Assembly: GCA_029948255.1 (NCBI GenBank)
Contig: JALIZF010001767.1
Location: 310,001-374,000 of the forward strand
DNA from: Telmatactis stephensoni
Taxonomy: Eukaryota > Cnidaria > Anthozoa > Actiniaria > Isophelliidae
DNA length: 64,000 bases
Reading direction: 5' to 3'
Shown here: piece after piece, positions 1 through 12,700 of the stretch
Position numbering within the stretch: position 1 is the stretch's first letter
How the letters are laid out: the number at the start of each line of letters is the position of its first letter
Notes under the pieces: model-generated
Told to the model about the DNA's origin: nothing
Seen by the model: the letters and a program-made list of their open reading frames with translations, nothing else
Databases searched by the model: none
Translations under genes and position numbers: made by a program

Positions 1-485
1 TACTGTGGGCCCAAGATAAAATACAAAAACTATGGATACAAGTACATATTATTGCTTGCCACTTAGCTTGATTTTTTAGTTATTCTAAGTCTGTGGTTAA
101 CTCATATTATAATTTCTAAATATTACTATTATGTTGTTTTTATTTGTAATATTAAAAAGATGTTGTTGTTGCTCTTGTTTTGTTGATAGCAAAGCTCATT
201 ACACATAGAAAATTATAAACAAAGAGTCAGAGAAATTCCATTTGAGTTTTTAAGCAAAGGATCATGTAGTTTATTATAGCACCACACAAGCACTATTATG
301 ATTTTACCATTTAAGTTGATGGATTGGATAGCCATTGACCCAAGACCATTTCTTATCTAGAAAACTGCATGCATACATGGCAAGAATTTGTCACACCTGA
401 TTGCTGTTTACTGCTCATCTCCTATTTGTCCATTTAAGATTAGGAATATGGACTGATTTCATTTATTTTCTTATTTTTTGTAAAG

Positions 486-3400
486 GTAGTACAAGGACCA
501 ACTTTTCCTGATGGAACAAGAAAAACCTTCAGAATGAATGGTAAGAGTGACAATGATACACACAGGTTAGGCCCCCATGAATGTGAAGGCAAGTTGTTCC
601 TGATCGCCAGAAAAACTGTTGTTTTTAGTTTCCCCAGGAATATTAGAACACAAAAGTGTTATCCCAGTTACTGGGGACAGCTCACCTTCATTCACCATTT
701 TCCATACATTAGTTCAGTGGTCACACACAAAGCATCGAAGCAAGGCTCCAAGGTAAACACAAAGGATTATTCCAATTTGTACCCTGAAGCCAGTTACTTG
801 GTTGCTTTTGTGTGTGACCACTGAACCGATGTATGGAAGTTGGTGTTTATGAACAGGGCCTTGATGTGGTTGTCAGTGTTCACTAGAGATTTTAGTAAGT
901 GATGTTCAAATTTTATTAGATAGCACTTGGGTTGGATAACTATGGTATTTAGTGTCCCTTAGGAACAAGAAAATGAAAGGATTTATAGTGCAGATTTCAT
1001 ATGAGTGTGAAAACTGCAGCGCGACACAGACACGGCACGGACACGGCATGGAACCTCACCTGCTGATGTCTTTGTAAATTTGTAAAGAAATCAGCAGGCG
1101 AGGTTCTGTGCCATGTCCGTGCCGCGCCGTAACCGTGCCGTAGTTTTTCACACTTATATGAAATCTGCTCTATCTTGGCTAACAGGGACAACACACCTTC
1201 ATGTTCTAAACATGGGCTTTCTACCATTTTGGTAGGCAGTCTCAAATTTTAAACAGGTGTGTCATGTCTGGCAAAATAGGCACCAATGATGTCTTGCAAC
1301 ATTGGCCCTAATTACGGGTAGTGTAAATTGTCTGAAAAGTAGCACATCTAGAGAACACTATGCCTGATTACTCATAAGCAGGTCTGCATTTAACTAGGGT
1401 TATGTTTAAAGAAAACCTTTGGTTTCTACTCTGTACTGTACACTGTATATTAGGGCTAACCCGCCTTCCAACAACTGGGTCCTGATAAACATTCTTAAAA
1501 TGCCAGATACCACAATACATACAGTGTCAGGTCTGTATCTTTATACCCAATTCAAAATTGTATTTATGTATAGATCTATTTATTTATTTATATCTATATT
1601 TATTTATTTGTTTGTTTGTTTATTTATTTATTTATTAGGACTGCTTGCCTTTGTCGCAACAGTGGCTGCTCTTTTCCTGTTGAAAGCCAAGCAAGTTCCA
1701 TTGAAAATGGTCTATGATGGGTTCCCATCTTTGATCACAGCAGCACTGATTTGGTCTTTGATTTTTTCCATCTTTGTATATGTGAAAGCAAGACGAGAGG
1801 GAACTAACCTTTCAGTACCAGGAAACACTGGTAGGCTCATGTACAATGTAGTTGTGATTTAAAACAGTTTCCATGTGACCATGAAATAGCACAGTGTAAT
1901 ACTGTATTCAAACCTGCCAATTTGTTCCATGGATCACTGATTCAGGATCAGGTTGAGAGGATCCCATTGTTTGCAACAATGGGATGGATCTGAAATGTAA
2001 GCTGCAGCCAGGAGGTTGCAGAGATAGGGAGAGGGTTGTTCATGCATTTAGTATTCTTTCAGTACTCTGTGGGATTTTTGATCGATTTGATAGTCACAGG
2101 ATTTAGAGCAATGACCTGTGACAGTGCTGTTTTCATAGACATATAAAAACTGCTCAAATTCATGTGAACTGCTCTAAATCCTGTGACTATCAAATTGGTA
2201 TAATGCCATGAATGTGCACATTCATGGCATTATTCTGAATCATGGACATCATGGCACAGAAAAAGTCACAGAATAGCACAGTCCATTTCATATTCATACA
2301 AAAACTTCTCTATTCTGAGAATAAGGAACACATGGAGTTCTAAATTTCAACAATTTTTTTCTTATTTTATTCTCAGGAAATACACTGTATGATTTCTTTA
2401 TGGGCCATCAGTTTTACCCATCACTTGGCAAGTTTGACTTCAAGTTCTTCTGTGAATCAAGACCAGGTCTTCTAGGATGGGTATGGTACAATGTATAGCC
2501 TTTGTAAGGGGAGTGGGAAAGGGGAAGAGAATTGGAACACTGCACCTGCCCCCCATATTCCATGTATTTTATGTCTGCCTTCTGGTTAACTAGATTTTAA
2601 TCAGCTAATAAATGATCACACTTCAACTAACAATGCTGGTTGCCATTCTAAGGCCTTCTCTGATCCAACCACTAATTTTTTTTTTCTGCTATTGGGATCC
2701 CTTTGCCTTCTTTTTCCTCCTTTTTCTAATCCCTTTGTTGTCTGTCTGAGGAAGGTAATTAGGCTAAACTCTAGGGAAGCACAGAAATCTGTTGATAAAG
2801 ATGAGCACAGGAAGCCCAAAAGAGGAAAAAGAAATAGCCACCCTCTATGGAGGCTGCTAGGTTGTAGTTTAGTATCTTTTGTGTGAAGAAATAGAAATGG
2901 TGCACATGTAGTACACATGTAGTACTGTATGTGCAGATTTAAAGCATGTGGGGATTGATGTGAGTATTGAAAAGAAGTTTTGAAAAGCATAAGCAGGTAG
3001 TTCATTAAAATTTTAAACTAGAAGGCATCTGGGTGTGATGGCTGGGCAAGACTACACACATATAATATTGGAAGGTTGGTTTGCATTCCTCAAGACTGCT
3101 TTGCAAAACTTAGCAAAGTCATGCTCACAGCTGGTCAATTTGCCTGGTGCCTGGCCCTTAGAGCAGATTTCGTATGAGTGTGAAATGGACTGCGCCGTGC
3201 CATGGCTGTGTCAGTACCGTGTTGTCTATAAAAACATTTGAAATTCTTGCTGTAGCTGTGCCGTGACCGTGCAGTGCCGTTTTCACACTCATACAGTATC
3301 TGCTCTTATAAACCCACTGCATAAGCATGAGTTTACAGTGTATCCATCCGTGCATTATATCCTAGATATGTAACAATACTTGGTATTATGTTCCACAGAT

Positions 3401-6400
3401 GGTGATCAACTTTTGCATGGCTAACCAACATTTTGAAACCTTTGGTAAAATATCCCCAGCAATGATGATGGTGTGTTTCTTCCAGATGATTTATGTGCTA
3501 GATTTTATGATATTTGAGGTAAGCCTAATCGGTACAAGCCATATTTGATCTAGAATGCAAGTTATTGCATGGTTGGCAGCAGTTAAGGACTACTTGTCTT
3601 TCATCTCTGTGGCCTGAGTTTGGTTCACGTCCACTGAGGAGGAGGTGGTGGTGGTCTGGACTACATTAGAACACATCCAGCAAAACCAGGATCCCAATTG
3701 GAAATGTTTCTTTTAGACAAAGAAAGGTTTTTTATGAAAGACCCACTCAAAAGTTTGTTGAAACATGATTCTTGTTATGGCAGATGCAATCTAGTGTCTT
3801 CCTGTTGTTCTCTGCCAAATGACATGGTTTCAGTCTCCTGTTTGGTCAGATTTTAAATTCTCTCTAATTATTTATGGTTTAATAAAGGAGAATTCTGAGT
3901 TTGATCACTTTTATACATGTTTTTCTTATCATTGTGTAGTTCCAGAAAATATCCATACCCCCACCATGGAGGGAATTGGAATTATGGAGGGGAGGGGGAT
4001 CAGAAAAAGAACAAAATTACAGAGTTTGTATGGAAGAAAAATGGAAGTTCCAGAGAATAGGGGAGTCCATTTACAAATTCCCTCCGTGGTGGAGGTATGG
4101 ATATTTTCTGAAACTAAACTGTCATTAATCAATAAATCTTTGATACCCAGGCAGCAGTGTTCTCACAACTGGACATGACACATGATGGATTTGGGTTTAT
4201 GTTGTCATTTAGAGACCTGGTGTTTGTTCCTTTCGTGTTCTCCATCCAGGCAAGATATCTGGCAGATCACCACGTTCAAATTTCTTGGCCATTTATTGTT
4301 GCCATTGTTATTTTGAAAGGTAACACGTTTTCACATAGTCATTATAGTCTTCATAGAAGACCTATTATCTCACAATTTATATTTCTCTTTTTTTCCAATG
4401 GAAGCCTGTCCACTTAAGCAAGAATGCAAGTTATTGATTGTTGGGGCTAGTGATAGTTATCAATTAAACAACAGAAAGCCGCGCGCCCATGGCGTTATAG
4501 ACGTACGAGAGAAAATATAAAGAACGACTAACAAACGTAAGAGTGACACGAGGCGTTTGTTAAGAGTTCTTTATATTTTCTCAAGTGCGTCTATAACGCA
4601 ATGGGCAAGCGGCTTTCTGTTGTCTAATTGATTTATAACAGAGCCTAGAACGTTAAAAACGGAGCCGTGCGGCCCATGGGGAAATAGTTCATAGATTTTC
4701 AGCCAATCAGAGAGCGCGTTATATGTGTCGCCATCTTGAAAACGAACGATTTGAAAGAGACGATGACGAAGATAGTGCGCGCGCAGTGCAGCCCATGGGC
4801 AAATATTTCATAGCTTTCTGGCCAATCAGAGCGCGCGTAAGATTGTAGCTATGTTATAAATATATAATAGATGTAATTATTTGTTACAGTTGTTGGTTAT
4901 GTCATCTTCCGTGGCTCTAACCTTCAAAAAGACTTCTTTAGACAACAACCTGATGATCCTGACTTTGAAGGTAAGTTTATACTCAATAGTCTAATACATG
5001 ATGCTGTTGTTTCCAAAATGTACTTAAAAAATCAAACCCCAGTCCTTTCAAAGCGTCAATATACAAATCAAGAACTGTTTTATAACAACCAAGTATCCTT
5101 AGGTTTGGGGAAGGTGAAGACAGTTCACTCCCCTCCCTCCCCCCCTAAGGGCCACACTGCAGGCTAGTCGCGGGAGTGTAAATAAAAAAAAAAAGAAAAG
5201 AAAAGAGAAATTAAAGACCCGTGTTCTTGTGAAAATAAACGATAAATTAGATACTTCAGATTACATAACTTCAAGTAATTGACGATGTTGAGACATGATT
5301 AGTACATAACTTTGTGTTTTGTTGCAAACGAACATTGTCAGGTTGTTTTACGGTTTGTTTTGTTGTGCTGTATCTTTGTAAAATAAAAACCTGTATCGGT
5401 TTGTTACATGTATATCAGATCACGGATAACAATTTGAAATGAGTGAAATTTTCGTTAAATTAAGTTTCTTTTGGTACAATTTTTCTAACAAATCACAAAA
5501 ATTAGGTTTCGCGAAATATGCCCCTTAAGTTTTCGCGAAATAGTGACAGCGAAAATAAGTAACAATATAGTAGTATATTTACTAGTTTCCATTTTGTCCA
5601 AAAACATTTGCTACGATGGTCTAAACTATCTTGGTATATCCTTAGACAAAGAGACCATACTGACTCCAAGTGGAAAGCGATTGATGGTGTTTGGATGGTG
5701 GAAGATGGTCCGTCATCCCAACTACCTAGGTGACATCCTTATGGCTATCTCTTGGTCCTTTACATGTGGTAAGTAAAATGTAATCCTTTTTGTATAATCT
5801 CCCTTGATAAAAACTGGTTTTTCATTGAAATATCTAGCTACTATCAAGAGACCATAATACTAAGAGAGCGAAACTGAGTATTGATTGCGGTGACTAAGGC
5901 CCTGTTCAAACGAGAACGCAAGTCGATGCAAATTTTGACTTGCAACTTGCGTCCTCGTTTGAACACCGCTCCACGCAAGTCGATGGAAAATTTTCAAAAA
6001 CTTTCAAGGAAAAAACTAGCTAGCTGAAGAACAGCGAGAAAATCAGTTTTGTTTATGATTGGATTATTTGTAGGAGAGGAAATGTGCAGAAGTTCGGACA
6101 AAAAATACGAAAAACAACTTGTGACAAGAGACCATAATACTAAGAGAGCGAAACTCAGCATTGATGTTTGTGCGATGTTCGTGGCGGCTAAGGCTATTTT
6201 TAGTAACTTCGCCATCGCGCGCGCAAGGCACTTAAACAATAGAATTCAAATGGTCCCTTCCGCGCGCACGCCAAAAAGCAAATTCTATTGGTTGAGGGCC
6301 TTGCGCGCGCGATGGCGAAGTTACCAAAAATAGCCTTAGTCGCCACGAACATCGCACAGACATCAATACTGAGTTTCGCTCTCTTAGTATTATGGTCTCT

Positions 6401-7074
6401 TGCTTGTGAAGTTTAGCGTGGTGACCGGTTCAAACAAGCCAAACCTTGCATCAACTTGCGATCAAATTTGAGTACATTCAAACTGCTCGCAAGTCAATGC
6501 AAGTAGATGCAAGTCACTGCAAGTTGGTGTTCAAACGAAGACGCAAGTCCGCGCAAGTCAAAACTTGCATTGACTTGCATTCTCGTTTGAACGGGGCCTA
6601 AAGCTATTTTTAGTAACTTCGCCATCGCGCGCGCAAGGCTCTCAAACAATAGAATTTGACTTTTGTCGTGCGCGCGGACGGGACCGTTTGCTTTCACATC
6701 GCGGCTGCATCTCAACATGGTCGGGTTGAAATCCTGTAAAAGGTGCACTAAATTGCCGCCATACAACCTGACCACAGAACATAGCTAGGATCAAAATAGT
6801 GTTGATTTCTATGGACGGAGGAAAACTCTCCTGGCAAGCCTCAAGTGAAAACTGTATGGGTTTTACAGAGAATCTTCAAGAAATTTTGAACACATGATCT
6901 CTTTTTCATGTAGGTTTCGATCACATCATCCCATGGCTCTACCCCATCTACCTCATAATCCTTCTGGTCCACCGAGAACGCAGAGATGAAGCATTGTGCC
7001 GTAAAAAGTATGGCAAGAGTTACGATGAGTATTGCCGCCGTGTTCCTTACAGGATTGTACCACTGGTCTACTAG
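486..7074 (+). CDS. Delta(14)-sterol reductase / lamin B receptor-type protein, 3' eight exons (5' end outside window)
   Basis: Eight exons join in phase: 486-540, 1639-1830, 2377-2480, 3399-3518, 4151-4319, 4890-4970, 5646-5768 and 6914-7074 (stop TAG). They give about 334 residues of a multi-pass ERG24/ERG4-family membrane protein. Family marks include [15 protein letters not shown], the [14 protein letters not shown] signature near the C-terminus, and a basic tail ending [12 protein letters not shown]. Known members (TM7SF2, LBR, yeast ERG24) use NADPH to reduce the C14 double bond of sterol intermediates in the ER or inner nuclear membrane. All introns have GT..AG ends. The first visible exon starts in mid-protein, so the N-terminus lies upstream. 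Whether the protein carries an LBR-type Tudor/nucleoplasmic domain cannot be seen, which is why no symbol is given. The introns hold several MITEs. Family assignment is firm; LBR versus TM7SF2 is open. Confidence 0.93.
985..1173. mobile_element. MITE, family with GCAGATTTCATATGAGTGTG ends
   Basis: An imperfect palindrome lies in the first visible intron of the sterol reductase gene. The left arm reads CAGATTTCATATGAGTGTGA, followed by repeated CACGGCACGGACACGG. The right arm is its complement and ends ACACTTATATGAAATCTGCTC. There is no coding capacity. Relatives occur at 3160-3306 and 60460-60614. Confidence 0.8.
1561..1638. repeat. ATTT/TTTG microsatellite at a splice acceptor
   Basis: A run of TATT and TTTG tetranucleotides ends directly in the TTATTAG acceptor of the sterol reductase exon that begins at 1639. 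The repeat therefore supplies the pyrimidine-rich stretch of a functional 3' splice site. Confidence 0.85.
2085..2196. mobile_element. Short palindromic MITE
   Basis: The left arm TTTGATAGTCACAGGATTTA is matched by the inverted right arm ending AATCCTGTGACTATCAAAT. The centre contains CAGTGCTGTTTTCATAGACA. It sits in a sterol reductase intron. A small perfect palindrome, ATGAATGTGCACATTCAT, follows at about 2207. Confidence 0.75.
3160..3306. mobile_element. MITE, same family as 985-1173
   Basis: The ends are AGAGCAGATTTCGTATGAGT and its inverse (ACTCATACAGTATCTGCTCT). The interior is rich in GCCGTG/CACGGC. It lies just upstream of the sterol reductase exon at 3399. Confidence 0.8.
3938..4118. 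mobile_element. MITE with AGAAAATATCCATACC termini
   Basis: The left arm runs from AGTTCCAGAAAATATCCATA through CCACCATGGAGGGAATT. The right arm is the complement and ends GGTATGGATATTTTCTGAAAC. It is a noncoding palindrome of about 180 bp, 33 bp from the next coding exon at 4151. Confidence 0.8.
4461..4630. mobile_element. MITE with CAATTAAACAACAGAAAGCC termini
   Basis: Long inverted repeat. The left arm is CAATTAAACAACAGAAAGCC, then GCGTTATAGACG, then GAGAAAATATAAAGAACG. The right arm mirrors this order and ends CGGCTTTCTGTTGTCTAATTG. It is in a sterol reductase intron. Confidence 0.85.
5900..6599. mobile_element. Middle-level MITE with GGCCCTGTTCAAACGAGAA termini
   Basis: It starts CCTGTTCAAACGAGAACGCA and ends CATTCTCGTTTGAACGGGGC. 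Both inner flanks are built of GCAAGTCGATGCAAGT-like repeats. It lies inside the outer element and itself contains a full copy of the outer family at 6125-6402. A weaker relative is at about 49995-50135. Confidence 0.75.
6125..6402. mobile_element. Complete MITE, CAAGAGACCATAATACTAAG family
   Basis: It begins CAAGAGACCATAATACTAAG and ends with the inverse, CTTAGTATTATGGTCTCTTG. Long arms contain GGCTATTTTTAGTAACTTCG and CCATCGCGCGCGCAAGG. It is about 278 bp, noncoding, and nested inside 5900-6599. Confidence 0.9.
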
Positions 7075-8294
7075 GTGCACGATGTCAAATAGTTTTAGTC
7101 CTTTTAACCTATGTGAAGTACAAATATATAGCATTTATAGTTCAGGCTGGCCTATGGTAGATATATCATTACCAAAATAACTACTATCCATAGAAAGGAG
7201 TATGAAAAGATCAAGATTATCTGCTGGATAAAGACGTGCCAAGTTGTCAATGGTTGAAGCATTTGGCTTTACAAATTTGCAGTTTCAACAACTGGCATGA
7301 AATATTTCGTACTTTCAAAATCTACATCAAAATGTAGCCAATACTCGTGTAACTTATTTATTCGTTGCTGTTTCAACGGTTTCTACATTTTTCCCATTTT
7401 AGAACAAAGTATTAGAAGCCTGAGTAGACTTGCTCCAAATTTTTCCGTTGGTTGGACTTCGTTATTGTTCAGTTCCTTGGGCTTCCTGTGTCGTAGTTTG
7501 AGAAAAACGAGATTTCCACAGGGAGCCCAATCAACAAAAAAATTAACGAGCGAGACAAAGCAAGTCTAAAGGCCAAGCAACGCGAGTGACCCCCAGTACC
7601 TTTAATTCTAGTGAACTCTTCCTTTTCCTAAAAGATCTTGATATAGCTAAAAAGGCATTACAAATCCGTATTTTTATCTCATTTTAGACGTACATTCATT
7701 TTCATCTTTCGTATCTTTTTTAAAATGTAAATATATAGTATAGATGTGTAGATATCATAGTCTGCTTTTCAAGAAAAATGATTTTGTTTTCGCTTGTGTA
7801 CATTGTACAGTATTAGAATATCTTCGCAGAAGTAGTGTTTTTTTGTGGAATTTTGACGCTGCAGATGTGAGGCCTAAATTTTGTTTTGCTTTTAACGGCT
7901 CATGCAACCTGCAAATGGCAAACGCTACCTTGCCGTTGGCTGGGAGTTTCAAAATCTTTTCAGTGGTCAGGAGTTAAGTCATGCAAAGATGTATCACCAT
8001 CTAATTTACTGACTTATACTTTACTGTCATTCATCTGTAACCACGGTAACTTGAGTTTCGATTGAGTTTGTTAACCAATCGGCTTGCGAATTAAAAACAA
8101 TGGAATTGGAGAACATATTCTAAGCTGGACGAACACCACTCTTTGCAAACCTTTAGAACAAACATGCTTCAGTAATATCTTATAGCAACAAACTACATTT
8201 GTGCCGGCACCAAAGTGCTTGCGATTTCTGTCAATCTATTATATAACAAGTACATATAGACGTCTTCGGTGTATTCTATGTATCTTATAATAAA
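7075..8294 (+). other. Probable 3' UTR of the sterol reductase gene
   Basis: About 1.2 kb follows the stop at 7074 without a recognisable gene. An AATAAA hexamer at 8289-8294 is a candidate poly(A) signal. The short open frames here (for example 7297-7569) show no family motif. The transcript end is inferred only. Confidence 0.35.
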
Positions 8295-8388
8295 GGCTAT
8301 GAAACATTTAACCATATGTTTATGCATACGAATCCAGCCATCATGCACTACACGTGTCTTGCGACTAGTCAGTGCGAGTGTGTTATTT

Positions 8389-8545
8389 TAACAAATAGAT
8401 TCTATTTTTCCGTGCGTCTGTACTCCAATAGACGCACCGATGACGTCAAAATGAGGATACGAAGTCAAGTGGCTTGACTGTTGTTCTCACCAATTTTTGA
8501 CGTCTTCTGTGCACAGACCCACAGAAAAATGGAATCTATTTGTTT
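8389..8545. mobile_element. MITE with ACAAATAGATTCTATTTTTC termini
   Basis: The left end ACAAATAGATTCTATTTTTC is matched by the inverted right end GAAAAATGGAATCTATTTGT. Internal arms contain ACGTCAAAAAT. It is noncoding. Confidence 0.8.
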
Positions 8546-8913
8546 TGTATAATATCCATCGAAACATTTCAACAATCAGAGCGTGTATAAGATTCAATGA
8601 CGTCAACTATGCATGTGTATGATAATCACACGTTTCTTGACCAATCAGAGCGCGCGCGCAATATACCCCATTATTATATAAACGGTTGATCACCGGTTCA
8701 GGCCCAATGTGCATGAAGGATGGATAGCTTTATCCGTTGAATGAATAGGCGTGACAGGCCGAAGAGTGTTGTGGTGAGCAAATATGTTTCTTTGATAATA
8801 AGTCTTTATTTATACTGATAATTTACAAAAAAAACCATTGCTGTCAAGAAACAAAAGTCGTGTAGTATCCAAAGCGTACACCCCAGGACTGATTACGGAG
8901 AGAGACCTCCACC

Positions 8914-8966
8914 ATCCTCGTTCCCAGGCCCTTCTCAAAGCTGAGAAGGGCCTGGGAACGAGGATG
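8914..8966. repeat. Solo palindrome (CATCCTCGTTCCCAGG), same ends as the element at 28983-29723
   Basis: The arm CATCCTCGTTCCCAGGCCCT is followed almost at once by its complement ending GGGAACGAGGATG. A direct repeat, GAGACCTCCACC, flanks both sides (about 8901 and 8965) and looks like a target-site duplication. It appears to be a terminal-inverted-repeat-only remnant. Confidence 0.75.
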
Positions 8967-9149
8967 AGACCTCCACCAGCTTACTTTTATCTAGCTTAGT
9001 TAATATGTAATTGAGACGGCCCTGTTTATATGGAGGTGACTTATCCCTGGAATAACTTCACTCCTTTTCCCTTGGACACTAAATACAAAAAAAAATATCC
9101 AGGCTACTGATAAGTTTAGGAAACGGGTCCAACGGTAGACAACGAGTCC

Positions 9150-9294
9150 ACTAACATCTGGGGAAACAGCTGTAGCTTTCACTCGCTTACCCTTTGTCCG
9201 CGTGGCGTGACGAGACTAGAAACGGCTGCAAAGGAAACTAGTCCATCGAGCTAAGTGAGTGAAAGCTACGGCTGTTTTCCCAGATATTAGTAAG
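9150..9294. mobile_element. Short MITE (ACTAACATCTGGGGAAACAG)
   Basis: The left arm ACTAACATCTGGGGAAACAG plus TGTAGCTTTCACTC is mirrored by GAGTGAAAGCTACGGCTGTT and TTTCCCAGATATTAGT. The centre holds GCGTGACGAGACTAGAAACG; a similar core recurs near 44488. Confidence 0.7.
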
Positions 9295-9440
9295 GCACCA
9301 GAAAATACCTCGCCTTCATATAACGACATATAATGCAAATTTATTGAGCTTTAAAGATATCATTAGCCAGAACTATGCGATTCATGCATATTTGATTGTA
9401 TCCTATTAAACGGGAGTACGATTCACCAATATGATATACA

Positions 9441-9682
9441 CCTATTTCAAAAAAGGTTGTCACCGCTAAGAGCGATAGGCGATAGGTAATAGGTCATTCC
9501 AAGACCGCAAAGCACTATTGATTTCTAATTGATTTACATATGAATTGCCAAATATTTGATGGAGAGTGTAAAGAAAGATTTAGGATGGCTTAATTAAGAA
9601 ATCAATAGTGCTTTGCAGTCTTGGAATGACCTATCTCCTATCGCCTATCGCTCTTAGCGGTGACAACCTTTTTTGAAATAGG
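9441..9682. mobile_element. MITE with about 95-bp arms (CCTATTTCAAAAAAGGTTGT)
   Basis: Nearly perfect long inverted repeat. The left side reads CCTATTTCAAAAAAGGTTGT, then CACCGCTAAGAGCGATAGGC, and continues to AGCACTATTGATTTC. The right side mirrors it and ends ACAACCTTTTTTGAAATAGG. It sits just downstream of the 3' end of calmodulin-like gene 1. Confidence 0.9.
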
Positions 9683-9737
9683 TATATATATATATCTCAT
9701 ATTACGGTAGTTTTATCCTTGTAAGATTACAACTTGA

Positions 9738-12700
9738 TCATGTGTTGTTGTTCATCAGTCTTAAGAATTCTGAAAAAGAAAATTCTATTAGTATGTACCA
9801 GGAAAGCATTGATGAGACTGCGCAAAAACTTAGGCAGCTTTGTTAGGTGCAGTGACCGCAACAAAAATTGACAGCAGTAATGTACGTTTTTGAAGATCGT
9901 TCAAAAACGTGCAACATGTTCCACAAGAATTGCAGCCGTCGCGCTGTTGCCTTGAGCAAACTTTGACTTTCTCACTATATTTACCTTCAAAGTTGATTGC
10001 TCCATCTCCATCGACGTCCGCTTCCTTGATCATCTCTTCGATTGAATCATCAGATATGTCACATCCCATGCCTGTCAAAACGAACTTCAGCTCGTCGGCA
10101 TTGATGACTCCATTGCCATCTTTATCAAAGAGACTAAACGCTTGCCGTAAATCTTGCTCAGACGAGTCTTCCTCTGATTTTTTTGCCATCATTTCCAGGA
10201 ATTCTGGTAGGTCGATGTAGCCATTCCCTTGGATTAAAAGATGAAAACATATATTATGATTGTTACGATTTGACTTTTTCAGATTGTTCGAGTCAGACTC
10301 AGTTGCGCCTCCGATCAAGGTCTCCCAGGAAGCCGATGATGCGACCTTTACGTACCGAGACCCCTCTCTTCATCGGTACTCCATTTTACGAATATTTAAA
10401 AGCTAATTGAAGCTTTACGGAATAGAGGTCATTAAGAATCGAACTCGATCTGTACCTCTCGCTCAGAGGACAGCGCACTAACCAACTACACTTGTCTTGC
10501 TCCTCCATGCATTCGATCACATACACAAATGTTGCGCGAATCACCGTGTGTGTCCACGTGCAGCAGTTGCGCGCGTGCAACGTTGCAGAAAAAGTTACAA
10601 CTCGATTGTTGCGGGGATGGGCATGCACATGATGCAACTGTTGCGCGTAACGTTGCAGAAAAGCTGCGGGAAAAGTTGCATCAGGTGCCGAGGTATTCAC
10701 AGACACCAAAGATCTTTATTCATTTGTACAGATCGTAAGAAAAACTTTATTAATATTGAATCCTACCATCCTTATCTCCCACGGCTATCATGTCCTGCAG
10801 TTCTTTGGGTGATGGGTTGTACCCAATAGATCGCATTATGACTCCAAGTTCTTCGACACTCAACTGACCGTCTCCATCTTGATCAAAGTCGTTAAACGCC
10901 TTAGTAAACTCTAAAACGAAGGTAAAATAACACTGGTAAACCTTTTTTGGTCTACGTCCATGGCAAAGAAAGAAGAAGGAGATCATGTAAATGAGGGTAG
11001 AGGCTACTTCAAAATAGGAGGGGTTTGCCTCTGAGTTTAATAGACCTTTCCCAAAAATTGCGGCTGGAAATTTTTTTAAAACTATGTCTCACTTAGTAAC
11101 TGTTCAAAAATTTAGAAAGTTCCAATGAAAATCCGCAGAGATATGAATTTTTGAAATTTGCCTTCCCGGAGTTTTCCAGAAATCATCATGATTAAGTTAC
11201 CGCGCGCAAGCGAAGTCAGGATAAAAAATATTTAGAAATGATAGCATTCATCGGGAACTCTTGCATTTATACAAGAAAAACGTTGGTTATGTCGTCATTT
11301 CGGAAGTAGTAGAAACTATATCTCCGGGAAGGCCCATTACTAGTAAAAATCCCTGTAATATTTAAGGGGACACTAGTGCAAAACATCTGCGCATGCTCGT
11401 AGTCACGTCGTGCTTTTGTAAACATGCAAATTTTGCTTTAACGCTTGCCTTCAACAATGGTTTTCACAAAATGTCAAAACTTAGTTTAGGGCCAGTATTC
11501 ACATAATGTGAGTTCATTAATGCAATATCTCTGTCTCACAAAAGTACACAAAAGAAATTTTATGTATACACCGAGAACACAAGCATTTCATTTCAAGCTA
11601 AAACTCACACATTTCTTAAGAAAACATCGTAATATGCACGCATGCGTAAACGTAGGTATTTACCTTTGATGTGCGACTCTGTGAGTTTAAAAGACTGTCA
11701 AAACACAAAGAGTTGATTAGAACAACCTTTTTCCTCACCTTTCCCTTTCGCCCTGCATGGGACTGAGAATTACATCAGTACTGCTGGGCATGCGCGGACC
11801 GCTGACGCAAACTAGTCAATATGGGACCCCATTTCAGTATTCCCTGCACATGCTCAATAACTTCGTCAAGCTATTTCGTTGAGTATGCACAGTACGTAAA
11901 GAAAAAACGACTCTGGGTCCAAGAGTAGTGGCAATACAGTCCACAGAAATCCCCTTGCCTAACTTGTGGTGGAAATGTCTAGTCTATTGAAGGTTTGGAC
12001 AAAGAGTTATAGCCGTTTAAAAAGTGTTATGTGGGTTCTGAAAAAAATTGCGGTCAGCCACCTTAAAAAATTGTATCATGAGGCTGCAATAGCCAATCCG
12101 AATAAATTTTTTCTCGGTTTTTTGTTTTGTTTTTTTCTTTCCTTTTTTGCTTAGTTCTCGCTATCTACGCTGAAACGAAATTTTCTTAGGCTACTCCAGA
12201 TCATTTGGATAAGTTTGAAAAGGCATTTTGTTTCTCGGTTTTCACAACTTTAGACAAGAAAATGAATCCGTTTTTGTATAATAGAAACTGTGGAATTAAA
12301 AAAGATGCTTATTGAAAACATTAACGTAGACGAAGCAAAACCATGAAATAAACTCCAAACCGTTATATCATTGATATTGTTACATCAACCAGTACTAATT
12401 TTGATACCAAGCTTTCGGGCCTGTGGCCCATTATTAGGGTAAATGAAATCATGCAACACTAAAGACGTTACAAAAATCCACGCATGCGCATGGCCTAAAC
12501 AACATCATCCTCAGTCGAGCGCTCACTTAATATAACAACAAATCGAGCGCGAGCTATTACTAACAATTTGTTCTAGATAATAAACTATACTATTTACAAT
12601 TTATAGAGCAATATAATTATCAGACAGTTTTCTGCCAGAGTCTATTAAAAATAGCGTTCTTGTTTCTTGATGTGATATAGGTAACACGGCTCTGCCCATT

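Larger units (their letters stand above)
5844..6715. mobile_element. Outer MITE interrupted by nested insertions (CAAGAGACCATAATACTAAG family)
   Basis: The outer element begins CAAGAGACCATAATACTAAG at 5844. It is interrupted at about 5899 and resumes at about 6600 with AAAGCTATTTTTAGTAACTT and CGCGCGCAAGG. No matching right terminus was found, so its 3' side is truncated. Complete relatives are at 6125-6402 and 32690-32967, and another interrupted copy is at 48468-49057. Confidence 0.7.
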
